Made by a program: the position numbers and the translations under genes. A stretch of DNA of 64,000 bases from positions 1 to 64,000 of the forward strand of contig NZ_FVZL01000022.1 of assembly GCF_900168295.1 (NCBI RefSeq), in the 5' to 3' direction. Of this stretch, positions 25,820-33,930 are shown one piece after another. The DNA is from Arthrobacter sp. P2b (GTDB lineage Bacteria; Actinomycetota; Actinomycetes; Actinomycetales; Micrococcaceae). Every line of letters starts with the position of its first letter. The stretch's first letter is position 1. The notes below the pieces were generated by a model. It was given only the letters and a program-made list of their open reading frames with translations. It ran no database searches and was not told the origin of the DNA.

Positions 25820-26092
25820 TTAGCCGCCTGCGAAGGGCGGAAGAACGTCGATCTCACCGCTGGCCGGGAGGGCAAGATCCCGACGGGTGATGCCGTTCAC
25901 CAGAAACGAGCATCGGGTCAGGACCGTATTTAGGGAGCTTCCATGGAGGTGGACGGCCCGTGCGAGGATCTGTTCAAGACTGGCTCCGGGGCGGACGCTG
26001 AGCCACTCTTCCTGGCACCCTGCAGCCTCTGCAGCGGCAGCAAAGTAACGTACTAGAACACGATTTTCGATGGTTTCAGCCACCGATTGCAC
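25820..26092 (-). CDS. moaD: Molybdopterin synthase sulphur carrier MoaD
   Basis: The frame starts within the end of moaA. GTG codons at 26092 and 26083 are the likely starts, giving about 87-90 residues. It shows the ubiquitin-like fold pattern RVLVRYFAAAAEAAG ... SLEQILARAV ... SFLVNGI ... LPASGEIDVLPPFAGG, ending in the essential Gly-Gly that is thiocarboxylated. No ATG start exists in the right place, so translational coupling to moaA is likely. It supplies sulphur to MoaE, encoded downstream of the MFS gene. Confidence 0.88.
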   Translation of the reverse strand: MQSVAETIENRVLVRYFAAAAEAAGCQEEWLSVRPGASLEQILARAVHLHGSSLNTVLTRCSFLVNGITRRDLALPASGEIDVLPPFAGG

Positions 26093-27140
26093 CCATGCTG
26101 CGATGCGGAGGAACAAACGTCTGCTCCTCCATTCCGTGACCTGCCGGCTTGTTCCACATAGCGGCTCGCCAGGTGTCTGCAATCAAAGCATCGTCCGTGC
26201 CTGATCTGAGGAGGCTCCGAAGGTCTGTCTCGTCGTCACTGAACAAGCAGGTTCGGATGGTTCCCTCGGCAGTGATCCTGGTGCGGTCGCAGTCTGCGCA
26301 AAAGGGACGGGTTACCGCCGCGATGATTCCGACGCTGTATGGCCCTCCATTGATGAGCCATTCCTCGGCGGGCGCTGACGGGTCCGTCCTGAAGGGGTTC
26401 GTTAGTGTGAATCGCTCCCTCAGGACTCTGATCAACTCTTCAGCCGGAACCATCGTGTTTTTGGCCCAGGCATGATCGGCATCTAGAGGCATCTGTTCTA
26501 CGAACCGCAGCTTGTGTCCGTGTTCGAGGGCCCAGGCCAGGAGATCTGGTGCCTGATCAAGAGTTTCCTGCATCAGCACTGCGTTGATCTTCAGCGGGTG
26601 ACGGGTCGTTGTGGATGCAGCACGTATGCCGGACAGGACATCCTTCAATCGGTCCCTTCTGGTCAGACGGGCGAAAGCGGATCTGTCGATGGTGTCCAAA
26701 GAGATGTTGAGACGATTGAGGCCGGCCTCGACCAGTCCATTGATCCGTCGATCTAAACCAATGGCATTTGTAGTGATGGAAAGGTCTGTGTCGGGGGCAA
26801 CCGACCTGCTTTCGGCCACAATGTCTTCCAGATCGGCGCGCATAAGGGGTTCTCCCCCGGTAAAACGAACTTCCCGAATGCCGAGCCTTGTTGTGGCGAT
26901 CCGGACAAGCCGGCCGATTTCGGCAGGTGACAGAAGACACTGCCGGGGGAAGGCTGGAAGACCTTCCTCTGGCATGCAATAGGTGCACTTCAGGGAACAT
27001 TTTTCAGTGACTGAGATTCTAAGGTCGCGGGCAGTGCGCCCCATCCTATCGACAAGCTGCGAGGACTTGGGCCGATCCGTTTGCTGGATGGCCAAGGGGC
27101 TCGGGCGAAGCCGCGGAAAGCCTAGGCTTACAGTGCTCAT
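26076..27140 (-). CDS. moaA: GTP 3',8-cyclase MoaA (radical SAM)
   Basis: The ATG at 27140 follows AAAAGGAGCGG and gives 354 residues. The radical-SAM cluster Cys48, Cys52 and Cys55 lie in KCSLKCTYCMPEEG. VRFTGGEPLMR follows, and the second 4Fe-4S site is PFCADCDRTRIT with a later Cys in TCLF. The protein ends GAIGG, the C-terminal Gly-Gly typical of MoaA. It makes the first Moco intermediate from GTP. It is the first gene of the minus-strand moaA-moaD-MFS-moaE group; moaC is not in the window and must be elsewhere. Confidence 0.94.
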   Translation of the reverse strand: MSTVSLGFPRLRPSPLAIQQTDRPKSSQLVDRMGRTARDLRISVTEKCSLKCTYCMPEEGLPAFPRQCLLSPAEIGRLVRIATTRLGIREVRFTGGEPLMRADLEDIVAESRSVAPDTDLSITTNAIGLDRRINGLVEAGLNRLNISLDTIDRSAFARLTRRDRLKDVLSGIRAASTTTRHPLKINAVLMQETLDQAPDLLAWALEHGHKLRFVEQMPLDADHAWAKNTMVPAEELIRVLRERFTLTNPFRTDPSAPAEEWLINGGPYSVGIIAAVTRPFCADCDRTRITAEGTIRTCLFSDDETDLRSLLRSGTDDALIADTWRAAMWNKPAGHGMEEQTFVPPHRSMGAIGG

Positions 27141-27267
27141 GCTCCGCTCCTTTTCCGGGGACGCGACAAGTGGGACTGGCGTCATGTGAGGTCTCGCCAA
27201 TCAGCAGAATGTACCCGGTCCAGGGTCATCCCTAAGGCGAACGATGTTTACAGCTCGGTGCAAAGTC

Positions 27268-27302
27268 TGCGTGTGGCCGCGTTCGAGGCACGGCCACACG
27301 CA
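27268..27302 (-). terminator. Terminator of the BKACE operon
   Basis: The perfect 12-bp stem TGCGTGTGGCCG / CGGCCACACGCA with an 11-base loop starts six bases beyond the BKACE stop on the minus strand. Confidence 0.75.
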
Positions 27303-27308
27303 GTCGTT

Positions 27309-28229
27309 CTAGCCGACAGCGAATTCCGGTCGCGCTGGAGCACCCTTGAGCGGCAGACCGATGATTTCCCGCGCTTCAGCGGGGGTTGCCGGTTCGAAGC
27401 CCATTTCGCGTACGAGCCGAACGAGTCGCTCGATGAGCTGGACGTTCGAAGCGACTTCGCCCTTGCGATAGAACAAGTTGTCCTCCAGACCGACCCGGAC
27501 GTGGCCGCCCAGGAGAAGGGAGTTCATGGCGGCCGGGAGTTGGGCGGGGCCCATACCGCTGACGCAGAACTGCGAGTTTTTGGGCAGCAGATCAACCATC
27601 TGCTGCAGGTACCGCGGGGAGTATGGCATGGTCCCTTGGAAGCCTTTGTTCATTCCCAGGACGATGTTCACAAAGGGCGGTTCCTCATCGAGTCCCAAAT
27701 CGAGAACCGCGGGGACGTCCTGGATGAGGTGCGGCGGGCTGAAGACCTCCCATTCGGGCTTGATGCCGCGCTTGTACATCTCTTCGGCCAGCTTCTTGGT
27801 CCGCTCCGGTGAGGTGTTCATAACCATTTCTTTACCGAGGAAGGAAGCGACCATTGTGATGGGGTCAAGGGTGCACATCTCCGCCCCGGCATCGATCCCT
27901 TTGAGGCGTTCTTCGAAGCTGACTTCCCAGCCGTTTTCGGGCGTCTCGATCAGCATGTCGCCGTTCATGCCGCCGCCGGTTGAGTTGTTGATGATGATGT
28001 CGCATTTTTCTCGGATGAGACCGTTGATCTGGCGGTAGATAGAGGAGTTACAGGTGGCCAGGTCGTCGGGAGTGCGTGCGTGGATGGCCACCATGGATGC
28101 GCCTGCGTTGTAGCACTCGTAGACGTCCTTGGCGATTTCCTCGGGCTGCGTTGGCAGATGAGGGTTCTGTGCTTTAGTCGCAACCCCGCCCGTAGGGGCG
28201 ATGGTGATGACTACTTTGTTTGAGGACAT
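27309..28229 (-). CDS. Beta-keto acid cleavage enzyme (BKACE, Kce family)
   Basis: This 306-residue TIM-barrel protein opens VVITIAPTGGVAT, as in 3-keto-5-aminohexanoate cleavage enzyme and relatives, with INNSTGGGMNGD, SGMGPAQLPAAMNSLLLGGHVRVGLEDN. BKACE proteins react a beta-keto acid with acetyl-CoA to give acetoacetate and a new CoA ester, using zinc. The zinc pair is normally HxH; here the segment reads VAIHAR, so the first His appears to be Ala and only His50 remains. It is the last gene of an operon with a cupin, an FAH hydrolase, an acyl-CoA ligase and a flavoprotein. The true substrate is unknown. Confidence 0.88.
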   Translation of the reverse strand: MSSNKVVITIAPTGGVATKAQNPHLPTQPEEIAKDVYECYNAGASMVAIHARTPDDLATCNSSIYRQINGLIREKCDIIINNSTGGGMNGDMLIETPENGWEVSFEERLKGIDAGAEMCTLDPITMVASFLGKEMVMNTSPERTKKLAEEMYKRGIKPEWEVFSPPHLIQDVPAVLDLGLDEEPPFVNIVLGMNKGFQGTMPYSPRYLQQMVDLLPKNSQFCVSGMGPAQLPAAMNSLLLGGHVRVGLEDNLFYRKGEVASNVQLIERLVRLVREMGFEPATPAEAREIIGLPLKGAPARPEFAVG

Positions 28230-28277
28230 TTCTTTGCCTTTCGCTGATGCTTGCTAACTTCGTTGTCAGACCACTGT

Positions 28278-28811
28278 TTAGGGCTGTGCTGTGCCGCCGA
28301 CCAGGACAAAGGCCACGACGGCGGGCCGGGTAGACCGATTGGACCAAGCGTGGGCGGTGCCACGCTGGATGAGAACGTCACCGGGGCCCATGCGGCGTTC
28401 ACCGCGTTCCAAAACTGCCCAGATTTCTCCGCTGAGCACGATTGCGTAATCCAATGAAGGGGTGGCGTGGACCATCCGATCACGCATCCCCGGTTGGTGG
28501 TCCCAGTCGGAATCCGGGGGAAATTCGACCATCCGGAAGATGCTTCCCCGCTCCGGTGGAGCAATTCCGCCCGGAGATCCGAGGCCGTCGTCTGAGGGGC
28601 CGGAGTTATCCACCGGAGTTGTGGGGGCGCACCAGAGGTTGGTGTAGGCAAAGGTGTCCAGGTCCGCTATGACATGCACATCCGTGGCGGTTTCGTCCTC
28701 CAGGAAAATTGACCGCCCGTCCGCGTCGACTCCGGTCACCAGGCGCCTGTACCTCTGTACTGAGGCTGCCGGTTTCACTTCAGTTGAGGAAACCGGGATA
28801 TTCTCGGCCAT
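28278..28811 (-). CDS. Cupin-domain protein
   Basis: The protein is 177 residues. The C-terminal half holds the cupin barrel: HATPSLDYAIVLSGEIWAVLERGERRMGPGDVLIQRGTAHAWSNR (in pieces), with a His (ATPSLDY region) and the HAW His as possible metal ligands, though the first motif lacks the usual HxH. Single-domain cupins near FAH and BKACE genes are common in aromatic and hydroxy-acid operons and may be isomerases, dioxygenases or binding proteins. It starts 66 bases after the FAH gene stop on the same strand. Function not assigned. Confidence 0.83.
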   Translation of the reverse strand: MAENIPVSSTEVKPAASVQRYRRLVTGVDADGRSIFLEDETATDVHVIADLDTFAYTNLWCAPTTPVDNSGPSDDGLGSPGGIAPPERGSIFRMVEFPPDSDWDHQPGMRDRMVHATPSLDYAIVLSGEIWAVLERGERRMGPGDVLIQRGTAHAWSNRSTRPAVVAFVLVGGTAQP

Positions 28812-28877
28812 GTGGCCCTCCTAGGTTGATCTGTTTTATCCGGATTCCGGACTTTTGCACTCAGCAGTGGCGTTCGA

Positions 28878-29762
28878 CTACGCCTTGCTCTGTGCAAGCG
28901 CCGGGTAGAACTGGGCGCCCGGGCGGCGGTTGTAAGGAATCGCTCCGGCAGAAGTAACGCCAACTTCGAGTCGTCCAATATTGGTGATTTCCATGGAGAC
29001 GGTGTCCCCGTCAGAGAGCGAACCAACGCCTGCCGGGGTACCTGTGGCAATGATGTCACCAGGCTCGAGGGTCATGATCGAACTTGCATATGAGACCAGC
29101 AGCGGCACATCAAATATCAGGTCCGCGAGAGACGTATCCTGACGCAGTTCTTCGTTAACCCAGCATTGCATGTGCAATGCTGCGGGATCAGCGATTTCAT
29201 CGGCTGACACGATCCACGGCCCGACTGGTGTAAACGTGTCGAATGATTTCCTTGTCGACCGGTCTTCCGTTGAGCGCATGCTCATGTCGAAGAGGCAGCT
29301 GTAGCCGAAGATAATGTCCTTGGCTTCGTCCGGGGTGACGTTGTTCGCCGTTTTGCCGATGATGACCGCCAGTTCGGCTTCCTGGTCGAACCGTTGATCG
29401 GAGTAGGGCAGAACTACCTTCTCCAAGGGTCCGATCGTGCTCGTTCGGGCCTTGAGGAAAATGCCCAAGTCCGCCACAGTGTGAGCATATTTCATTTCCA
29501 CCTGGTGATCGAGGTAGTTCACGGGAGCCGCGATGATCTTGGGTGGGAGCGGGAGTGGGTTTCGGATCGTGACATCCGCCAAGGCATGACGATTGCGGTG
29601 GCCAGCTTCAATGTCTGCACCGCTGATCTTCCCGACGGCCAGGGCCTCAATGTACGCCTGCAGCCGGCCAGCGGAACCGCCGCTGACGCTGTCCGAGATA
29701 TCGATGACCTCGTCGCCGTCGATCACCCCGAGCTTGTCGTCGTCGAACCGTACAAGTTTCAC
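28878..29762 (-). CDS. Fumarylacetoacetate hydrolase (FAH)-family hydrolase, candidate fumarylpyruvate hydrolase
   Basis: This 294-residue protein has a short N-terminal domain (MKLVRFDDDKLGVIDGD) and the FAH catalytic domain from about residue 75. The metal-binding acidic residues lie in FDQEAELAVIIGK and FDMSMRSTEDRS; the late motif GDIIATGTPAGVG is present. The family cleaves C-C bonds of fumaryl- and oxo-acids. With gentisate 1,2-dioxygenase and maleylpyruvate isomerase at 48-50 kb under the same regulatory element, fumarylpyruvate hydrolysis to fumarate and pyruvate is the likely job. Its start overlaps the upstream ligase gene by four bases (ATGA). Confidence 0.88.
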   Translation of the reverse strand: MKLVRFDDDKLGVIDGDEVIDISDSVSGGSAGRLQAYIEALAVGKISGADIEAGHRNRHALADVTIRNPLPLPPKIIAAPVNYLDHQVEMKYAHTVADLGIFLKARTSTIGPLEKVVLPYSDQRFDQEAELAVIIGKTANNVTPDEAKDIIFGYSCLFDMSMRSTEDRSTRKSFDTFTPVGPWIVSADEIADPAALHMQCWVNEELRQDTSLADLIFDVPLLVSYASSIMTLEPGDIIATGTPAGVGSLSDGDTVSMEITNIGRLEVGVTSAGAIPYNRRPGAQFYPALAQSKA

Positions 29763-31873
29763 TTCAAGTCCTCCTGGAAGTTGGGAGCAGTATGGGCAGG
29801 GTCCAGCATGAACACAGCGTCTAGGGCGATCAGGCCGTCAGGTGTTGACCTGAGTGGATTGATGTCCAGCTCCTTGACTTCTGGATGGGCGGCAAGAAAC
29901 GCTGCGACATCGAATACGACCTGACCTAGCTCGGCACAGACGTCTGGACCAAGCGCCGTGATCAGCGCCTGGGGTAGCTGCCGGATCGCTTCATCGGCCT
30001 CGACAGTGCTGAGCGGGGCCGTCCTGATAACGGGGGGCTGACCCCACTCGACGTCCACGCCTCCTGCACCGATAATGACGGCTGCGCCAAAAGATGGATC
30101 GTTGACGCCACCGATGATCAGCTCGATGCCTTGCCCCACCTGTTCTTCAAGCAGCCAGCGCGCCTCTGCGCTGCTGGAGGCACGACCCGTTTCTTCCAAT
30201 GCAATTGCCAGGTCGGCCAGGGAAGCCACCCCGAGCTTCACACCGCCGGCAGCGCTCTTATGCAGGACGTTCGAGTCAAGCACCTTGACGACAATTGGCT
30301 TGTTCAGTTCCTTGAAGGCAGCTTCGGCATCACCGCGGGACTCGCAGGCGACGCGCCGGGGGGTCCTGAGCCCGATGCTTCGAAGCAGGTCTTTGCCCAG
30401 GTTTTCATCCAGGGCACCATGACCGGGGATCCGGTCAGCGACGCGTACAGATGGCGCGGGAGCGGCTGCCTTAACATGCCGGGTTTTCGCGTCGGCGATC
30501 ATGGCGGACATGGCGAACGCCCCCCTGTCCGGCGTTGCAACCGTCCAGATGCCCGATCCCTTGAGCGCATCACGCTGGGCGACAACATCGTCCTCAGGGC
30601 CTCCGGTTACCATCAGCGTGGGGACTGCGGAGAGACGTTGAGAGCTGTTGGTGAGGGCATCGACGACAGTTTGCGTTCCCCCTTCCTGGAGCGCATAAAC
30701 CAGGACAGCGTCGATGGAGTCATCGTCACCGACGGCTGCCAACACATCTACGAATGTGGGTCCGGGGCGACCGGTGTCGACGGGATTACGCTGATACGTC
30801 AGCGGAGGAAGCAGTGCGGACAGCTTCTCCGTAGTAGCTCCGGAAACTTCGGGAACCTTGACTCTCGCTGAGGTCAGGGTGTCGACGATGATCAGCCCCG
30901 GGCCGGCCTGACCTGTGACGATACCAACGCCGGGGTCTTTGGACGGCTGGAGCCGAGTGACGGAAAGGGCGGCAGCAGCTTCCACAAGGTCGGTGAGGGA
31001 GTCGACAACCACTGCGCCGGCTTGCGCCAGACCGGCCCGTGCCACGGCCCAGTTTCCGGCGAGGGCTCCTGTGTGGGACTGCGCGAAGTCACCGACGTCT
31101 GACTTTCCGACTTTCAGTGCGATTACCGGCTTCCGGGCGCTTGCTCGTTCGATAGCGGCCATGAGGGCCCGGCCATCGGCTACACCTTCGATATGCAAAG
31201 CTATGGCGGTGGTGTCCTCGTCCTGGGCCAGGTGGTCCAGGACATCGGCAAAGCCCACGTCAACGGCGTTGCCCAGCCCAACCGCTGTGCTGATGCCGAC
31301 ACCCAGGTCGGCTGCCATGAAGGCCGATGCCAGGTTCACTCCCCCGCTTTGAGCGACGATGGCTAAATTCCCGGCGGGCAGTGCGTGCACGCCGGGCATG
31401 AACGTGGCATGCAGGTTCAAGGCCGGGACAATAAATCCCGAGGTGTTGGGGCCAAGCAGGCGTATTCCGGTCTCTTTGGCCGCCGCAATGACTTCGGCCT
31501 GGAGTTGCGCCCCTTCCGGTCCGGATTCTGCGAATCCACCTGTGCAAATGATTGCTGCGCCGACGCCTGCACGCCCGCAGTCACGGAGCACATCCGCAAC
31601 AGCTGCCGGAGGCACAGCGATGACGGCGAGGTCGACCGCGTCTGGCACGTCGGATACGGCCTTGTAGGCCTTTCGTCCGGAAATGACGTCTGCTGTGGAG
31701 TTGATCGGATGGAGTTTCCCGGGAAAGGTTCGGAGGACATCCATCAGCGCACCCCCCGCCTTTTCCGCTGAATTTGATGCGCCAACCACGGCGATCACTT
31801 GCGGCTTGAAGAGCCGGTCAAGGCTTTGAGTTTTTGTCACCCGGGTAGTGCTGGGTTCGGCTGAGATGGTCAT
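29759..31873 (-). CDS. NDP-forming acyl-CoA synthetase (acetate-CoA ligase, ADP-forming type, fused)
   Basis: The protein has 704 residues with the full fused architecture: CoA-binding Rossmann domain (VIAVVGASNSAEKAGGALMDVL, about residues 28-49), succinyl-CoA-ligase-like domains with the phospho-His region SQSGGVNLASAF and SHTGALAGN, and an ATP-grasp domain at the C-terminus (PIVVKVLDSNVLHKSAAGGVKLGV). These enzymes interconvert acyl-CoA and acid with ADP and phosphate, so they can load or recover CoA esters. In this operon it could activate the aromatic acid for the flavoprotein hydroxylase or use CoA esters formed by BKACE. Confidence 0.9.
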   Translation of the reverse strand: MTISAEPSTTRVTKTQSLDRLFKPQVIAVVGASNSAEKAGGALMDVLRTFPGKLHPINSTADVISGRKAYKAVSDVPDAVDLAVIAVPPAAVADVLRDCGRAGVGAAIICTGGFAESGPEGAQLQAEVIAAAKETGIRLLGPNTSGFIVPALNLHATFMPGVHALPAGNLAIVAQSGGVNLASAFMAADLGVGISTAVGLGNAVDVGFADVLDHLAQDEDTTAIALHIEGVADGRALMAAIERASARKPVIALKVGKSDVGDFAQSHTGALAGNWAVARAGLAQAGAVVVDSLTDLVEAAAALSVTRLQPSKDPGVGIVTGQAGPGLIIVDTLTSARVKVPEVSGATTEKLSALLPPLTYQRNPVDTGRPGPTFVDVLAAVGDDDSIDAVLVYALQEGGTQTVVDALTNSSQRLSAVPTLMVTGGPEDDVVAQRDALKGSGIWTVATPDRGAFAMSAMIADAKTRHVKAAAPAPSVRVADRIPGHGALDENLGKDLLRSIGLRTPRRVACESRGDAEAAFKELNKPIVVKVLDSNVLHKSAAGGVKLGVASLADLAIALEETGRASSSAEARWLLEEQVGQGIELIIGGVNDPSFGAAVIIGAGGVDVEWGQPPVIRTAPLSTVEADEAIRQLPQALITALGPDVCAELGQVVFDVAAFLAAHPEVKELDINPLRSTPDGLIALDAVFMLDPAHTAPNFQEDLK

Positions 31874-31954
31874 GGATGGCCTTTCAGGCTGGCTGGGTTG
31901 ACCGTGTTCATCGGTTGTGTGGGCTATGCGCGGGGCTGGAGGTCAGTGGGCAAG

Positions 31955-33667
31955 TTATGCATGAATGGCCAACTCCTCATCGAGGATTTCTTTGACCTGG
32001 GTGACGGGCACAGCAACAAGGTCGGTCCTGCCGGAGATGATGAGGGATGCTGCGACGTCGGCAGTGCAGTCGCGAAGCACGAGGGCCACCACGAAGCCGT
32101 GCCGGATCCGGAGGATTTCCGCGACGCGCTGCTGGGCCACAGCGGCATCAGCGGCTGCCCTGATGTCACCGTCATCAACGGAAGCGGCTTCTACGATGAC
32201 CAGCGGATCGGCGCCGAAGGAACCAATCGATTCCTTGACGAATTCTTCTGTCTGGTCAGGATGTGCTGGCGCGCAGCACCAGATGCCGGACCCTCGGCCC
32301 GCGAAGATGGCAATTTCACGCTGGGTTCCGGGGCGGACCCGGCCATGCAGATCAGGGATGGCCGATTCCAACTGTGCATCGATTGAGTCGCTGCCTGGGC
32401 CGACAGGGGTCGTCTGAGGGGTAAGACCAAGGATGCGTGAGGAGAAGCTGAGTTCTGAGTTGGCCTTGTATTCAGTGTTCAGAATCGGTGCCGTAGCGCT
32501 GCCCAGGAGGGCTCCGAGTGACCTTTTGACAAACTCCGGGTCGGACCGTTCCAGCCGGCGCCGTCCCAGCCGCCCGCTGCGGGTAAGGAAGTGGAACGTG
32601 AACTGCGCCGGAGGCATCTCGGCGTATTCACCGAAGTGTTCCCACCAGGACAGGCTCGGGCGGGCAAGGTCCTGAATGCGGCGGACATCCTGGCGGCGCT
32701 CGTCCTCGTAGCTGGACAGCGCGGTGTCAACGTCCTGATCTCCGGCTACGACTGCCGCGATCCGTTCCGCAAGGCACAGGGCATCTTCCATGGCCATCTT
32801 TGTGCCGGAGCCGACAGAAAAGTGAGCCGTGTGGGCTGCATCTCCCAGAAGTACCGTCTTGCTGTCCACCCTCCAGTCCCTGGTGCGCACAGTTCGGAAG
32901 TTGGCCCACCGGGAGTTGTTGAGAATCATCCGGCCGCCGTCGAGGTGCTTGGCGAACAGCTTTTCGACATAGGCCGCGGTTGCCTCATCGGACGCCCCGG
33001 GTGGCTGAGTTGTGTCGAAGGCGTCCAGGCCGGCACGTCGCCACGTTGCTTCATCCGTTTCGACAACGAAGGTGCTTGCTTCGTTGTTGTAGGGGTACGC
33101 GTGAACAGCGAACCATCCGTGTTCGTTCTTCTCGAACAGGAATGTCATCTCGTCGAAAACCTTTGTCGTTCCGAACCAGATGAATTTCGCTGATGCGGTT
33201 TCTACTGTCGCGCCAAGATCTGCGGCCTGCTGAGTCCGCCACATGCTGTTTCCGCCGTCGGCAACGACGACGATGTCTGCATCTGCGAGTTCGGGAGACT
33301 CCGGAGTAATGAGCGTTTCGTAGTGCATGTCAGTGCCGGCGCGGTCCGCACGCTCATGCAGGACATTAAGGAGGCGGCGCCGCTCGATAGCCGAGAATCC
33401 GTTTCCGTCACAGCGCCACACTTCGTTCCGAATCTTGATGTCGATTCCCGGCCATTTGGCAGCGGAAGCAAAAAGCTCTTCGAATCCTGCCGGGTCATTG
33501 TTTTTCAGGTTTTGCATGGTGGGCTCACTGAAGACCACACCGAAACCGTAGGTGGCTCCCAGCGGGTTGCGCTCATAGAGCGTCACTTCTGCTGAGGGCA
33601 CACGTTCTCCAAGCAAACTCGCCAGGTACAGACCGCCAGGTCCTCCGCCGATGATTGTTACCTTCAT
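31955..33667 (-). CDS. Salicylyl-CoA 5-hydroxylase/anthraniloyl-CoA monooxygenase-like flavoprotein with shortened C-terminus
   Basis: The N-terminal 390 residues match the monooxygenase half of salicylyl-CoA 5-hydroxylase (SdgC): FAD motif VTIIGGGPGGLYLA, YGFGVVFSE, and VLLGDAAHTAHFSVGSGTKMAMEDAL. SdgC and its relatives are about 750-780 residues because an Old-Yellow-Enzyme domain follows. Here the protein is 570 residues. The tail ends in a segment (RIRHGFVVALVLRD, GRTDLVAVP) that recalls only the last strands and helices of that barrel. It is first in a five-gene operon with a shared regulatory element 64 bases upstream. It probably hydroxylates an aryl-CoA, for instance to gentisyl-CoA. 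Confidence 0.85.
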   Translation of the reverse strand: MKVTIIGGGPGGLYLASLLGERVPSAEVTLYERNPLGATYGFGVVFSEPTMQNLKNNDPAGFEELFASAAKWPGIDIKIRNEVWRCDGNGFSAIERRRLLNVLHERADRAGTDMHYETLITPESPELADADIVVVADGGNSMWRTQQAADLGATVETASAKFIWFGTTKVFDEMTFLFEKNEHGWFAVHAYPYNNEASTFVVETDEATWRRAGLDAFDTTQPPGASDEATAAYVEKLFAKHLDGGRMILNNSRWANFRTVRTRDWRVDSKTVLLGDAAHTAHFSVGSGTKMAMEDALCLAERIAAVVAGDQDVDTALSSYEDERRQDVRRIQDLARPSLSWWEHFGEYAEMPPAQFTFHFLTRSGRLGRRRLERSDPEFVKRSLGALLGSATAPILNTEYKANSELSFSSRILGLTPQTTPVGPGSDSIDAQLESAIPDLHGRVRPGTQREIAIFAGRGSGIWCCAPAHPDQTEEFVKESIGSFGADPLVIVEAASVDDGDIRAAADAAVAQQRVAEILRIRHGFVVALVLRDCTADVAASLIISGRTDLVAVPVTQVKEILDEELAIHA

Positions 33668-33730
33668 CCGGGCAACCTCTCTACTTGATGCCCGCAGGCA
33701 CCGATGTCGGCTTTGACATCTCCCACAATT

Positions 33731-33750
33731 GAAACAGTAAATTTACGAAG
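33731..33750 (-). promoter_or_regulatory. Shared 20-bp regulatory element, copy 3, within a larger palindrome
   Basis: The minus strand reads CTTCGTAAATTTACTGTTTC, following GATA(C). An overlapping perfect inverted repeat, TTACGAA (33743-33749) and TTCGTAA (33765-33771), spans 29 bases. It points at the flavoprotein operon. Confidence 0.75.
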
Positions 33751-33857
33751 TATCAAGATCTTGTTTCGTAAGGTTGTGGTGCGGCTCTCAGTTCAGATGA
33801 CCTGTAAGCAGTTTTAGAAGCCGCGGTGCAAATCGAACTCCGGGCGTATCGCCGGCT

Positions 33858-33930
33858 CTTATGCAGCACGAAAAGCGGCCCTCCATAATGAAGGGCCGCT
33901 CTAGGTGAAGTACAGAAGTCAGTCCTGGGT
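33858..33930. repeat. Imperfect direct repeat, copy A, including a terminator
   Basis: About 73 bases here match 42314-42382 at roughly four of five positions, including CTTATG-AGC-CGAA, AGCGGCCCTCC, and the shared end TCAGTCCTGGGT, which encodes the last codons TQD-stop of the minus-strand genes in both places. In this copy AGCGGCCCT (33874-33882) and AGGGCCGCT (33892-33900) form an intact terminator stem. Confidence 0.75.
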
